Both the position numbers and the translations under genes were made by a program. Shown here piece after piece: positions 47,989 to 57,808 of a stretch of DNA of 64,000 nt. The first letter of the stretch is position 1, and each line of letters begins with the position of its first letter. The notes under the pieces were generated by a model. It had not been told where the DNA came from. It saw only the letters and a program-made list of their open reading frames with translations, and searched no databases. The DNA comes from an uncultured Gammaproteobacteria bacterium (GTDB lineage Bacteria > Pseudomonadota > Gammaproteobacteria > Pseudomonadales > Pseudohongiellaceae). Where the stretch lies: assembly GCA_913060695.1 (NCBI GenBank), contig CAJXUA010000013.1:1-64000 (forward strand). Reading direction: 5' to 3'.

Positions 47989-49659
47989 CTAGGGGTTGTT
48001 CAAGAGGGCATTGCGGGGCACTAGGATAGTGTCTTCGGCCTTGTCCAGCTGCCCTGGATGATCGACTGTGAAATGCAGGCCGCGACTCTCCTTACGCGCA
48101 ATAGCGCACTCCACGATTAGGCTGGCGACGAGCACTAAGTTGCGCAGCTCCAATAGGTCCTTACTGACAATATAATGTTTGTAGTACTCGTCGGTCTCTT
48201 GCGCCAATAAGCTTATGCGACGCTTAGCCCGCTGCAGGCGCTCGTCTTTGCGGACGATGCCCACGTAGGCCCACATGAAACGGCGCAGCTCGTCCCAATT
48301 GTGCGAGACGACTACTTCTTCATTCGAGCGAGTAACGAGGCTTTCATCCCAGCCTGGAATGTCGTCAGTTAACTGGGTTGTCGCAAGCTTGGCGCGGATG
48401 TCTTCGCTGGCGCTAAAGGCTAGGACGAAACATTCCAACAAGGAGTTGCTGGCCATGCGATTTGCGCCATGTAAGCCGGTAAAGGTGGTCTCGCCGATTG
48501 CATAGAGGTTGGGTAGGTCCGTGTGTCCCATCTTATCGACCATTACACCACCACAGGTGTAGTGGGCCGCTGGAACTACAGGGATACGGTCTTTAGTAAT
48601 GTCGATGCCAAACTTCAAGCAGCGCGAATAAATAGTCGGAAAGTGTTCCTTTATGAACGCTGCCGGTTTGTGCGTGATGTTGAGGTAAACGCAATCACAG
48701 CCGAGCCGCTTCATCTCGTGATCGATAGCTCTGGCAACTATATCGCGTGGGGCAAGCTCGCCACGCGCGTCGAATTGCGGCATAAAGCGAGTGCCATCTT
48801 CTAGCTCAAGCCAGGCACCTTCTCCGCGCAGCGCCTCGGTTATGAGGAAGGACTTTGCATGGGGATGATAGAGGCATGTGGGGTGGAACTGATTGAATTC
48901 CATATTGGCTACCCTGCAGCCGGCACGCCATGCCATCGCGATCCCGTCCCCTGTCGCGCCATCGGGGTTGGTCGTAAACAAATAGGCCTTACTGGCACCA
49001 CCGGTGGCGAGGATGACAAATTTCGCCCTAAACAAGTCGATGTTGCCGGTGCTCGGGCAGAAGATATAAGCGCCAACGCATTGCTCGCCCTCAAGGCCAA
49101 GTTTCTTGCGGGTAATGAGATCGATAGCGACGCGGTTCTCGAATAGATCGATGTTGGGGCTCAGCTTAGCGCGATGCGCTAAGGTCTCGAACACCGCACG
49201 GCCCGTAGCATCTGTAGCATGGATAATTCGACGATGGCTGTGGCCGCCTTCTTGAGTAAGGTGCAAAGGCGCCAGGTTGTCTGGCTTTAATGGTGCGCGG
49301 GCGGCGCCTTCCTTTGCCTCGTCTGGCGACACAGTGGTAAATGGCACGCCTTGCTCCACTAGCCACTTCACGCAGGCGCCACTGTTCTCCACTATGTGAC
49401 TGACCATGTCGCGATGGCACAGGCCTGCGCCCGAGTCGAGAGTGTCCGCGATATGGTCTTCTATACTGTCCTCATCGTCTAAGACTGCGGCTATACCGCC
49501 CTGCGCCCAGAAGGTCGCGCCCTGACTCAACTCGCCCTTGCTGATAACTGCCACTTTTGCGAAATCCGCAGATTTCAATGCTAGTGTCAGTCCGGCAGCG
49601 CCGCTGCCAATGATCAATATGTCGTAGTCGTAAACAGTTGTGGTATTGTTGGCGCTCAT
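47989..49659 (-). CDS. nadB: L-aspartate oxidase
   Basis: FAD enzyme that oxidises aspartate to iminoaspartate, the first step of NAD synthesis. The FAD motif [13 protein letters not shown], the [22 protein letters not shown] segment, the HFTPTCLY-type active-site region ([10 protein letters not shown]) and [10 protein letters not shown] are present. 556 aa is slightly longer than E. coli NadB (540). It is divergent from algU, as in Pseudomonas, with 237 nt between starts. Confidence 0.95.
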   Translation of the reverse strand: MSANNTTTVYDYDILIIGSGAAGLTLALKSADFAKVAVISKGELSQGATFWAQGGIAAVLDDEDSIEDHIADTLDSGAGLCHRDMVSHIVENSGACVKWLVEQGVPFTTVSPDEAKEGAARAPLKPDNLAPLHLTQEGGHSHRRIIHATDATGRAVFETLAHRAKLSPNIDLFENRVAIDLITRKKLGLEGEQCVGAYIFCPSTGNIDLFRAKFVILATGGASKAYLFTTNPDGATGDGIAMAWRAGCRVANMEFNQFHPTCLYHPHAKSFLITEALRGEGAWLELEDGTRFMPQFDARGELAPRDIVARAIDHEMKRLGCDCVYLNITHKPAAFIKEHFPTIYSRCLKFGIDITKDRIPVVPAAHYTCGGVMVDKMGHTDLPNLYAIGETTFTGLHGANRMASNSLLECFVLAFSASEDIRAKLATTQLTDDIPGWDESLVTRSNEEVVVSHNWDELRRFMWAYVGIVRKDERLQRAKRRISLLAQETDEYYKHYIVSKDLLELRNLVLVASLIVECAIARKESRGLHFTVDHPGQLDKAEDTILVPRNALLNNP

Positions 49660-49801
49660 TGTCTTGGCGTTCGGTCATTGAAGAGTGAGGTGTGTACGCC
49701 CAGCAACAGGCAGCGGACTCACGAAGCGGCCTATATTACAGTCAGGTAGATAGAAAGTGCTAATCGAGACTGTGGCTTGTTACAAATTTTCAACGCTGTC
49801 A

Positions 49802-49828
49802 GAACTAAAGTTAATCCCCGTGGTCTAT
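49802..49828 (+). promoter_or_regulatory. Probable sigma-E-type (AlgU) promoter of algU
   Basis: GAACTA at 49802-49807 and TCTAT at 49824-49828 are 16 bp apart. This fits the known extracytoplasmic-stress consensus (GAACTT, 16-17 bp, TCTGA/TCTAA). It lies 68 nt before the algU ATG, which points to autoregulation. Confidence 0.65.
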
Positions 49829-49896
49829 TCCTTGACGAATTTAAGCTTATTGAGACACTTTAATGTTCAGCTGCATACGGCTAGGAGACGTGCGCT

Positions 49897-50466
49897 ATGA
49901 AGCACGAAACCGATCAGCAGCTGGTAGACCGAGTCCTCGCTGGGGACAAGTCGGCGTTTAATTTCCTTGTGCTGCGCTATCAACACAAGGTGGCCGCGTT
50001 GATCTCGCGCTTCGTTAAGGATTCCCACGAGGTCGAGGATGTATCGCAAGAGGCTTTTATTAAGGCCTATCGCGCTCTCAAATTATTCCGCGGCGACAGT
50101 GCCTTTTACACATGGCTGTACCGTATAGCCGTGAACACCGCTAAGAACTATCTGGTATCTCGCGGCAGGCGGCCACCGTCCACTGATTTCGACATAGACG
50201 ATGCGGAATTGGTGGAGGATACTCCGGCACTACGCGAGAGCGAGACCCCCGATGGGCAGCTGCAGCGCGATAAACTAGAGGCATTGATCGATCAAGCGAT
50301 CGAGGACCTGCCTGAGGATCTGCGCACCGCGTTTCGGCTACGTGAATTCTCAGGGCTTAGCTATGAGGACATCACGCAGATCATGGATTGCCCGGTTGGC
50401 ACTGTACGCTCGCGTATTTTCAGGGCCCGCGAGGCGATCGATAAAAAAATTCGCGAGTTTATGTGA
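49897..50466 (+). CDS. algU: RNA polymerase sigma factor AlgU/RpoE
   Basis: ECF sigma factor for envelope stress and, in Pseudomonas, alginate control. Region 2 has FNFLVLRYQHKVAALISRF and EDVSQEAFIKAYRAL; region 4 has LREFSGLSYEDITQIMDCPVGTVRSRIFRARE. The length of 189 aa is close to AlgU (193). GGAGA precedes the ATG. A sigma-E-like promoter lies upstream. The anti-sigma gene mucA follows after 164 nt, an unusually long gap. Confidence 0.95.
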   Translation: MKHETDQQLVDRVLAGDKSAFNFLVLRYQHKVAALISRFVKDSHEVEDVSQEAFIKAYRALKLFRGDSAFYTWLYRIAVNTAKNYLVSRGRRPPSTDFDIDDAELVEDTPALRESETPDGQLQRDKLEALIDQAIEDLPEDLRTAFRLREFSGLSYEDITQIMDCPVGTVRSRIFRAREAIDKKIREFM

Positions 50467-50591
50467 AATCGTGGAACCAAGTATTCGGAACGTTGTCATA
50501 CTCGTAACAATGTCAGATTTATGCCATATTTTAAATTTGCTCAGTATGCGTAATATGAAAGATCTAGATCTAAACGATTTACCCCTATCCC

Positions 50592-50611
50592 CAACTGCCT
50601 AGGTGCAGTTG
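50592..50611 (+). other. Hairpin in the algU-mucA gap
   Basis: Perfect 7-bp stem CAACTGC/GCAGTTG with loop CTAGGT, ending 19 nt before the mucA ATG. It is not followed by T residues. It could hide or expose the mucA ribosome binding site (AGAGG) and so change the sigma to anti-sigma ratio. Confidence 0.4.
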
Positions 50612-50630
50612 CAGTAAGCAGAGGTATTGC

Positions 50631-51227
50631 ATGAGTTTGGAAAATAGCCACGGTCGCCCTTTGGAAGAATCATTGTCTGCCTTGCTAGACAATGAGGCTG
50701 ACGATCTTGAGATCCGCAGATTGCTTAAAAATGCTCCTGAAAATAGGGAGTTAGAGCAAACTTGGAGACGATTTAACTTGGTCAGTTCCATGCTGCACCA
50801 TGAAGACGTAGCCCCTGTTTCGGCGGCCGCCTCGCAGCGCATCTTCGATGCTATCGATGCCGAAGACGCCTACAGCGCTGATTCTCAAGCGCCAGTTATT
50901 AAGTCAGTGGGCACGCTCTGGAATGGCTTTGGTCGAATGGCGATCGCCGCATCCGTTGCGCTTGCAGCATTTATCACTTTCCAGTCATTCCTAGACACAT
51001 CTGTTGGCACCGCTCCAATAGCAGTCCAGAGTGCTCCAGCCGCTGAGTCTATGCAGCTAGCCGATACCAATAGAACGGTTGAATTCGATGAGGCGGCACA
51101 GCAGCGGCTCAATGAATATATCGACAGTGCTTCTATCCAGTACATCGATAACAATAGCGATAGACCGCAGTTTAATATCTTCGAAGACTCACAGCTGATT
51201 CGCCAAGTTAATCAGATCGAACCTTAA
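50631..51227 (+). CDS. mucA: Anti-sigma factor MucA/RseA
   Basis: Membrane-spanning inhibitor of AlgU. The cytoplasmic N-terminus (ESLSALLDNEADDLEIRRLL) is the sigma-binding domain, a single transmembrane helix lies at about residues 102-122, and the periplasmic tail of about 75 residues would be the target of regulated proteolysis. 198 aa matches MucA (194). In Pseudomonas the tail is shielded by MucB; here no mucB follows. AGAGG precedes the ATG. Confidence 0.9.
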   Translation: MSLENSHGRPLEESLSALLDNEADDLEIRRLLKNAPENRELEQTWRRFNLVSSMLHHEDVAPVSAAASQRIFDAIDAEDAYSADSQAPVIKSVGTLWNGFGRMAIAASVALAAFITFQSFLDTSVGTAPIAVQSAPAAESMQLADTNRTVEFDEAAQQRLNEYIDSASIQYIDNNSDRPQFNIFEDSQLIRQVNQIEP

Positions 51228-51244
51228 TTATTCCGGTCGAGTAG

Positions 51245-51266
51245 GGCTGCTTAGGCAGCCTTGTTT
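51245..51266 (+). terminator. Terminator-like hairpin after mucA
   Basis: 6-bp stem GGCTGC/GCAGCC with TTAG loop followed by TTGTTT. It could make mucD transcription partly independent of algU-mucA. Confidence 0.5.
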
Positions 51267-51409
51267 GCCGCACCTACTCTCCAGTTCGCACTTTGTAATC
51301 TTTTCATACAAAGCTTGCCCGCCAATCGTTCGCGCTGTACTTTACGACTCTAACACCAGAGCGGCTCCTGTTGCCGTGTCTGTGTGTTCCGTTTTTTGGG
51401 AGTCAAAGT

Positions 51410-52825
51410 ATGAAATTACTATGCCGGACGGCGCGCTCAAATCTACAAGCCCCGATATTCGCGCTTCTGCTCACTCTATTCTCGGTTCCGTCCAATGCCG
51501 CCTCTTCCTTGCCGGATTTTGCGGATCTCGTCGAAAAAAATGCCCCGGCCATCGTCAATATAGCGACGCTGCAGTCAGCGCGCTCCCGTGGCGTGGGCCG
51601 GGGCGATGATATCGAGGAGCTTCTGCGCCGACTTGCTCCAGAAGATCAGCTTCCGCCCGATTTTGACGATATGCCCTCGCGGCCACGCGGTGGCGTAGGT
51701 TCTGGATTTATTATCTCCGAAGACGGCTATCTCATTACCAATCACCATGTTGTTACTGGCGCTGATCAAATTACGGTGACCCTTAATGATCGCCGCGTGT
51801 TCGAGGCGACTGTTATTGGTACCGATGAGCTGTCCGATGTGGCGCTGCTCAAGATCGAGGCCACCGGCCTGCCTGCCGTCTCTTTCGGAGACTCCGAGAA
51901 GATCCGAGTTGGGGAGTGGGTGCTCGCGATTGGCTCTCCTTTCGGACTAGAGTTCTCCGCTGCGGCTGGCATCGTGAGTGCAAAAGGACGCGCTGTGCCC
52001 GGCAATCAAACGAATTATGTGTCTTTTATTCAGACCGATGTGGCGATAAATCAGGGTAACTCCGGTGGTCCCTTGTTTAATCTAGAGGGGGAGGTCATCG
52101 GCATCAACTCGCAGATACTCAGTAGCTCAGGCGGCTCTAACGGTGTGTCCTTCGCTATCCCGAGCAGCGTTGCCTTGAATGTAGTCGAACAGCTGCGCGA
52201 GACCGGAACGGTTAGTCGTGGGCTATTGGGTGTGCTTATCAAGGATGTCGACTTTGCGCTAGCAGAGGCCTTCAGTATGCCTCGACCGCGTGGTGCTTTT
52301 GTAGACGAAGTGCAGCCTAGCAGCCCAGCGGAGCAGGGCGGGGTACAGAACGACGACATTATCATTGGCTTCAACGATCGTGAGATCGAGTCCTCTTCGC
52401 AGTTACCTTTCTATGTAGGTCAGGTACGCCCAGGCAGTACTGCTCGCCTTACTATCATGCGTGATGGTGCGGTTATTCAGCTCAATGTCGTAGTGGGTAG
52501 TCTGCCGGGCAGTGGTGTAGCCTCCGCTAATCCACAGGTAGAGCCTCCGCGTGCAAACACGCTCGGGCTTACAGTTAGCCCGCTTAGCCAAGAGGCACAA
52601 AGAGTGGCCGGAATCGTGGGTGTGCGTGTCGATGAGCTCGATGCAGGTCCTGCAGCGAATGCAGGGCTATTAAGCGGCGATGTCATTATTGAACTCAACC
52701 GCCTTGCGGTTCCGACTATAGAGGCTTTCGGGCTTGCGGTGGAGACACTGCCTAGCGAAGGTTTCGTGCCTATCCGCATCTGGCGCGAGGGCCGCGGCAC
52801 CACTTTGGTGTTGGAGCTGGAATAA
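51410..52825 (+). CDS. mucD: Periplasmic serine protease MucD/DegP
   Basis: HtrA-family protease and chaperone that removes damaged periplasmic proteins. A signal peptide (about residues 1-35, ending near SNAAS) is followed by the trypsin-like domain with H113, D143 and S218 (GNSGGPL), then two PDZ domains (about 255-340 and 370-470). 471 aa matches MucD (474). The ATG at 51410 has GGGAG 7 nt upstream. An upstream TTG frame (51371) would put residues before the signal peptide. It follows mucA after 182 nt, with the mucB and mucC positions empty. Confidence 0.93.
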   Translation: MKLLCRTARSNLQAPIFALLLTLFSVPSNAASSLPDFADLVEKNAPAIVNIATLQSARSRGVGRGDDIEELLRRLAPEDQLPPDFDDMPSRPRGGVGSGFIISEDGYLITNHHVVTGADQITVTLNDRRVFEATVIGTDELSDVALLKIEATGLPAVSFGDSEKIRVGEWVLAIGSPFGLEFSAAAGIVSAKGRAVPGNQTNYVSFIQTDVAINQGNSGGPLFNLEGEVIGINSQILSSSGGSNGVSFAIPSSVALNVVEQLRETGTVSRGLLGVLIKDVDFALAEAFSMPRPRGAFVDEVQPSSPAEQGGVQNDDIIIGFNDREIESSSQLPFYVGQVRPGSTARLTIMRDGAVIQLNVVVGSLPGSGVASANPQVEPPRANTLGLTVSPLSQEAQRVAGIVGVRVDELDAGPAANAGLLSGDVIIELNRLAVPTIEAFGLAVETLPSEGFVPIRIWREGRGTTLVLELE

Positions 52826-52835
52826 AGCGGATGCT

Positions 52836-52858
52836 AGGAGCCTGCCCTGCAGGTTCCT
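52836..52858 (+). terminator. Possible terminator after mucD
   Basis: 10-bp stem with one G-U pair (AGGAGCCTGC/GCAGGTTCCT) and a CCT loop, but followed only by ACAGTTT. It is weak as an intrinsic terminator. The rest of the 206-nt gap up to lepA shows nothing else. Confidence 0.35.
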
Positions 52859-53031
52859 ACAGTTTAATATTCCACTGACAGTGTGGGCCTTATGCTGTAG
52901 ACTTGCCGGCTTGCTTTTCACTGCTCTACGGCTAATCTGTTTAGGCTGCGCAATTGGCGCAAAGCCCCGCGGGCTCTGGCCGAAGGCAAGAAAACCATCC
53001 CCCATTAATTATTGATTTGTGATCCTATTCT

Positions 53032-54831
53032 GTGAGCGACCTTAGCCATATCCGCAATTTCTCGATTATTGCCCACATCGACCATGGTAAATCCACCTTG
53101 GCGGACCGATTCATTCAAACCTGCGGCGGCCTTGCCGATCGAGAAATGGATGCCCAAGTACTGGACTCCCTCGACATCGAACGCGAGCGCGGTATTACCA
53201 TCAAGGCACAGAGCGTAACGCTCTACTACACCAGTCTTGCGGGTAAACGTTATCAGTTCAATCTCATCGACACTCCGGGGCACGTTGACTTCACATATGA
53301 GGTCTCGCGCTCTTTAGCCGCCTGCGAAGGTGCGCTGTTGGTTGTCGATGCTGGACAAGGCGTGGAAGCGCAATCCGTTGCGACCTGTTATACCGCGATC
53401 GAGCAGGGTCTCGAGGTAATCCCTGTTCTGAATAAGATGGACTTGCCACAGGCCGAGCCTGAGAAGGTGCGCCAAGAGATCGAAGAGATTATCGGCATCG
53501 ACGCCTCCCAGGCGGTATGCGCAAGCGCGAAGACTGGCTTGGGCGTCATCGAGATTCTAGAAGAAATAGTAAGGCTCGTTCCTCCGCCTGTCGGCGATGT
53601 GGATGCTCCCTTGCAGGCATTGATTATCGACTCCTGGTTCGATAACTACCTAGGCGTAGTATCTCTAGTGAGAGTTAAACAAGGCACCTTGCGCAAAGGC
53701 GACAAGATTATTGTTAAGACACTGGGCAAATCCCAGCTCGTCGATGGCGTCGGGGTTTTCTCTCCTAAACGCTTGGAGACGGGAGTGTTGCGCGCTGGCG
53801 AAGTAGGCTGGATGGTCGCAGGTATTAAAGTGATTAAGGGCGCGCCAGTGGGGGATACAATCACTCACGCAGCCACAGCAGACGTTCCAGCTCTGGCAGG
53901 TTTCAAGAAGATTCAGCCGCAGGTGTATGCGGGTTTGTTCCCAGTTTCCTCGGATGATTTTGAAGATTTCCGCGAAGCCTTGGAGAAACTCACACTCAAT
54001 GACGCGTCTTTGTATTACGAGCCCGAGAGCTCGGATGCACTCGGCTTCGGATTCCGTTGCGGCTTTCTTGGCATGCTCCACATGGAGATTATCCAAGAGC
54101 GTTTAGAGCGCGAATACGACCTGTCCTTGATTACCACTGCACCAACCGTAGTCTATGAAGTGCTGCTGACCAATGGCAAAACCGTACGCGTAGATAGTCC
54201 ATCTGCATTGCCCTCTATCACGTCCATCGATGAGATGCGTGAGCCTATCGTGCTCGCGAGCATGCTCGTACCGCAAGAACATGTCGGTAGCCTCATTACG
54301 CTTTGCGTTAGCCGGCGCGGTGTGCAACGCGATATGCAGTTCATAGGCCGTCAGGTGTCCCTGCGTTATGAGTTGCCTATGAATGAAGTGGTACTGGATT
54401 TCTTCGATAAACTAAAATCTGCGAGTCGCGGCTATGCCTCGCTCGACTATCATTTCATTCGTTTCCAAGCGGCTAACTTGGTGCGTCTAGATGTCTTGAT
54501 AAATGGTGAGCGCGTAGATGCACTCGCTTTGATTGTCCATCGCGATCAGGCCCACCACAAGGGGCGCATGTTGGTGGAGAAAATGAAGGAACTGATTCCA
54601 AGGCAAATGTATGATGTCGCTATACAGGCCGCTATTGGTGGTCAGATTATCGCGCGTCAGACGGTTAAAGCGCTACGCAAGAACGTGATCGCCAAATGTT
54701 ATGGCGGCGACGTTAGCCGTAAGAAGAAGCTGTTGGAGAAACAGAAAGCCGGTAAGAAACGCATGAAGCAAGTCGGCAATATAGAGATTCCGCAAGAGGC
54801 ATTCCTCGCAGTACTAAAGGTAGATAGTTGA
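53032..54831 (+). CDS. lepA: Elongation factor 4 (LepA)
   Basis: Ribosome-associated GTPase linked to translation quality and 30S assembly. G1 is [10 protein letters not shown]3 is DTPGHVDF, G4 is NKMD, followed by EF-G-like domains II, III and V and the LepA-specific C-terminal domain ([26 protein letters not shown]). 599 aa is standard. The start is GTG at 53032. The stop shares one base with the lepB start. Confidence 0.97.
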   Translation: MSDLSHIRNFSIIAHIDHGKSTLADRFIQTCGGLADREMDAQVLDSLDIERERGITIKAQSVTLYYTSLAGKRYQFNLIDTPGHVDFTYEVSRSLAACEGALLVVDAGQGVEAQSVATCYTAIEQGLEVIPVLNKMDLPQAEPEKVRQEIEEIIGIDASQAVCASAKTGLGVIEILEEIVRLVPPPVGDVDAPLQALIIDSWFDNYLGVVSLVRVKQGTLRKGDKIIVKTLGKSQLVDGVGVFSPKRLETGVLRAGEVGWMVAGIKVIKGAPVGDTITHAATADVPALAGFKKIQPQVYAGLFPVSSDDFEDFREALEKLTLNDASLYYEPESSDALGFGFRCGFLGMLHMEIIQERLEREYDLSLITTAPTVVYEVLLTNGKTVRVDSPSALPSITSIDEMREPIVLASMLVPQEHVGSLITLCVSRRGVQRDMQFIGRQVSLRYELPMNEVVLDFFDKLKSASRGYASLDYHFIRFQAANLVRLDVLINGERVDALALIVHRDQAHHKGRMLVEKMKELIPRQMYDVAIQAAIGGQIIARQTVKALRKNVIAKCYGGDVSRKKKLLEKQKAGKKRMKQVGNIEIPQEAFLAVLKVDS

Positions 54832-55667
54832 TGGATATCGATTTTTCATTGGTGCTACTAATACTCGTAGTGATCTCTGGCGTGATCGCCTTGCTGGATC
54901 GTCAATTACGCGAGAAAGACCGTAAGGCCGCCGCCGATAGACTGCGTAGTGCTCAGCAACCTCATTCCGAGGCACTACAGGCCGCCATTGCCGAGGCCGA
55001 GCGCGAGCCCGTCGTAGTAGAATATGCGAAATCTTTCTTCCCCGTTCTCTTAATCGTATTGGTACTGCGCTCGTTTCTAGTGGAGCCTTTTCAGATTCCA
55101 TCCGGCTCTATGATCCCAACTCTCGAGGTTGGTGACTTCATACTCGTAAACAAATATACCTATGGCCTAAGGCTTCCGGTGGTTGGCACTAAGATAGTGT
55201 CCATCAACGAGCCCAAACGTGGTGAGGTCATGGTCTTCATTCCACCTCACGATAAGCGCTATTTCATAAAGCGAGTAGTGGGCTTGCCTGGTGACACCAT
55301 TCGCTATGAGGACAAAACCCTGTTCGTGAATGGCGAGCAAGTGATGGCCGAAGTCGTGGACGAGGCGCAGATCGAGATGCCGAATGGCATGATGCAATCG
55401 GGTATTCTATTGAATGAGACTCTCGGCGAGGTCGAACACCTAACGCAGATTATCAACACGCCGCAACGGGGCAATGGACGCACAGTCTGGGTGGTGCCAG
55501 AAGGTCATTACTTCATGATGGGCGATAATCGCGATAATAGCGCCGATAGCCGTGTGTGGGGCGCCGTGCCAGAGGAGAATATCGTCGGTAGGGCCTTTGC
55601 AGTATGGATGCATAAGGAAGCGGGCCTTAGCTTGCCTAGCTTCAGTCGCAACGGACTAATTTATTGA
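54831..55667 (+). CDS. lepB: Signal peptidase I
   Basis: Inner-membrane protease that removes Sec and Tat signal peptides. Two transmembrane helices (about residues 4-22 and 65-83) place the catalytic domain outside. The Ser/Lys dyad is S93 in PSGSMIPTL and K147 in YFIKRVVGLPGD; the box MMGDNRDNSADSR is also present. 278 aa. The ATG overlaps the lepA stop (TGATG), so the two are coupled. lepA-lepB-DUF4845-rnc-era-recO is a conserved order. Confidence 0.96.
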   Translation: MDIDFSLVLLILVVISGVIALLDRQLREKDRKAAADRLRSAQQPHSEALQAAIAEAEREPVVVEYAKSFFPVLLIVLVLRSFLVEPFQIPSGSMIPTLEVGDFILVNKYTYGLRLPVVGTKIVSINEPKRGEVMVFIPPHDKRYFIKRVVGLPGDTIRYEDKTLFVNGEQVMAEVVDEAQIEMPNGMMQSGILLNETLGEVEHLTQIINTPQRGNGRTVWVVPEGHYFMMGDNRDNSADSRVWGAVPEENIVGRAFAVWMHKEAGLSLPSFSRNGLIY

Positions 55668-55771
55668 AAACGAGTACTGCGTCGCGCTGTGCCTGTGTGA
55701 CAGCGCTATAATGATAGGGCTTCATAGTGCATCCAGAGATGCCGTTAACCCCGTAGATTGCAGGTGATGTC

Positions 55772-56149
55772 ATGAACACAATGCTAAACGTTTGGCCCCG
55801 CAGGCAGCGCGGATTTTCGAAACTAGGTCTCGTTTTCATGTTGGTCGTACTGGTCAGTGGCCTGACCTTCGCGCTTAAGGTGCTGCCTGTCTACATCGAT
55901 CATAATTTTGTACAAGGGGTTGCGGAATCGCTACTAGAGAGCGGCCGCGCAAACTCCATGACGCAAGCAGAGGTGCGCGAGGAAATCGCGGCCAGCATGC
56001 GAGTCAATAATGTAAGAGACTTCGATCTCGACAGCATAAGCACTAGTCGCGCCAATGGTGCGAGCATCATCAGCATTACCTACGAGCGGCGCATCCCCTT
56101 AGTCGCTAATATCGATATCATCCTCAGTTTCGACGACCAGATTCAATAG
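55772..56149 (+). CDS. DUF4845 family small membrane-anchored protein
   Basis: 125-aa protein with one transmembrane helix near the N-terminus (KLGLVFMLVVLVSGLTFAL) and a periplasmic remainder containing the family's KVLPVYIDHNFVQ. It lies between lepB and rnc, the place where DUF4845 proteins are found in many gammaproteobacteria. The function is unknown; location suggests a link to secretion. Its stop abuts the rnc start. Confidence 0.85.
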   Translation: MNTMLNVWPRRQRGFSKLGLVFMLVVLVSGLTFALKVLPVYIDHNFVQGVAESLLESGRANSMTQAEVREEIAASMRVNNVRDFDLDSISTSRANGASIISITYERRIPLVANIDIILSFDDQIQ

Positions 56150-56824
56150 ATGTCTGTATCCGTTCAACAGCTAGAGAAAGCGTTCTCTTACTCGTTCTCA
56201 GATCAAAGCCTCGCCCAGTTGGCTTTGACCCATAGTAGTGCCGGTTCAACGAGTAACGAGCGGCTCGAGTTTCTGGGCGACGCGATATTAGGTTTTGTGA
56301 TCGCCGCGCAGTTGTATGAGCGTTACCCAGAGGCGCCAGAGGGCGAGTTGAGCCGCATGCGTGCGAGTTTAGTGAATCAGCAGAGTCTCGCCGATATCGC
56401 CGCCTCCGTGAAGCTTGGCGAGCTCTTGATACTAGGTCCAGGGGAGTTGAAGAGCGGTGGTCGCTCCCGCACCTCGATCCTCTCCGACGCGGTCGAAGCG
56501 GTACTAGGAGCAATCTATCTCGATGGCGGTCTCGAGGCTGCACGAAAGACGATTCTACAAATCTATGGCAAGATGCTACTTAGTACTGGTCAGGCCGAGC
56601 GTCGTAAGGATGCGAAGACTCTTCTTCAAGAGTTCCTGCAGAGTAAGAGCCTAGCACTCCCGGTTTATGAGGTGCTCTCCATCGAAGGGGAGGACCATTG
56701 CCAGACCTTCGTGGTGCGATGTCGGATCGACTTATTAAAACAGGCCACAGAGGGCAGTGGCAGCAATCGCAAATTAGCGGAACAACAAGCTGCTGAGAAA
56801 GCGCTTTCGGCCCTCGGGCTGTAG
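56150..56824 (+). CDS. rnc: Ribonuclease III
   Basis: Cuts double-stranded RNA, including rRNA precursors. The RNase III signature NERLEFLGDAILGFVIA carries the metal-binding acidic residues, with the second set in DAVEAVLGAIYLDGG. A double-stranded RNA-binding domain occupies about residues 155-224. 224 aa is normal. It starts immediately after the DUF4845 stop and is followed 29 nt later by era. Confidence 0.97.
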   Translation: MSVSVQQLEKAFSYSFSDQSLAQLALTHSSAGSTSNERLEFLGDAILGFVIAAQLYERYPEAPEGELSRMRASLVNQQSLADIAASVKLGELLILGPGELKSGGRSRTSILSDAVEAVLGAIYLDGGLEAARKTILQIYGKMLLSTGQAERRKDAKTLLQEFLQSKSLALPVYEVLSIEGEDHCQTFVVRCRIDLLKQATEGSGSNRKLAEQQAAEKALSALGL

Positions 56825-56853
56825 CGTAATCGCAGGCGTATAACGGAACATTT

Positions 56854-57768
56854 ATGCAAGACGAACAGCAAGTACAAGACGAGCAGCGCTGCGGTTTTAT
56901 CGCCATTGTCGGCCGCCCCAATGTAGGCAAGTCAACGCTCCTCAATCATGTATTGCACCAGAAGATTAGCATCACCTCGCGCAAGCCGCAGACTACTCGA
57001 CACCGCATCTTAGGCATTAAGACAATTGACGCGAATCAGTTCGTCTATGTCGATACTCCTGGTATGCATAAGAGTCAGAAGAAAGCGATTAATCGCATGA
57101 TGAATCAGACGGCCACGAGTGCGCTGGATGGCGTCGACGTAGTATTGTTCGTGGTGGAACGACTAGTATTTAACGAGGAGGATCAAATCGTATTAGAGGC
57201 TCTTCGCAAAGTGAAGGTGCCAGTGTTGCTGCTAATTAATAAGTGTGATTTGCTCGACACGCGCGAACGACTTCTACCGCATATCGAGCGACTGTCGAAA
57301 TTACGTGACTTTGCCGAGATCATTCCGCTATCGGTCCTCGGCGGTCACAATATCGATACGGTCGAGAGCTGCGTGAAGAAATACCTCCCAGTTGGCCCTT
57401 TCATGTATCCTGAAGATCAGATTACCGACCGCAGTTCTCGCTTCATGGCGGCAGAGATCATTCGCGAGAAGATCACGCGCCAGCTTGGCGACGAGTTGCC
57501 TTACGAGGTCACCGTCGAGATCGAGAAATACACTATTCAGGACGCAGTGGTGCACATCCATGCGCTCATATTGGTGGACAAAGAAAGCCAGAAGCAGATC
57601 ATCATCGGCTCCAAAGGCGATCGACTGAAAACTATCGGCAGTGCTGCGCGGGTTGATATGGAGAGGGCCTTCGAGTCTAAGGTCATGCTCAATCTATGGG
57701 TAAAAGTGAAGTCGGGCTGGGCTGACGATGAACGCGCTCTGCAAAGTTTGGGCTATCATCAAGACTAA
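56854..57768 (+). CDS. era: GTPase Era
   Basis: Ras-like GTPase that checks 16S rRNA 3'-end maturation and 30S assembly. G1 [10 protein letters not shown]3 DTPG and G4 NKCD are in place, followed by a KH domain that binds rRNA ([21 protein letters not shown]). 304 aa is standard. Confidence 0.97.
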   Translation: MQDEQQVQDEQRCGFIAIVGRPNVGKSTLLNHVLHQKISITSRKPQTTRHRILGIKTIDANQFVYVDTPGMHKSQKKAINRMMNQTATSALDGVDVVLFVVERLVFNEEDQIVLEALRKVKVPVLLLINKCDLLDTRERLLPHIERLSKLRDFAEIIPLSVLGGHNIDTVESCVKKYLPVGPFMYPEDQITDRSSRFMAAEIIREKITRQLGDELPYEVTVEIEKYTIQDAVVHIHALILVDKESQKQIIIGSKGDRLKTIGSAARVDMERAFESKVMLNLWVKVKSGWADDERALQSLGYHQD

Positions 57769-57808
57769 GCGATAGACCTTCGCTGTAGACGCCTCGGGAG
57801 TAAACAGC

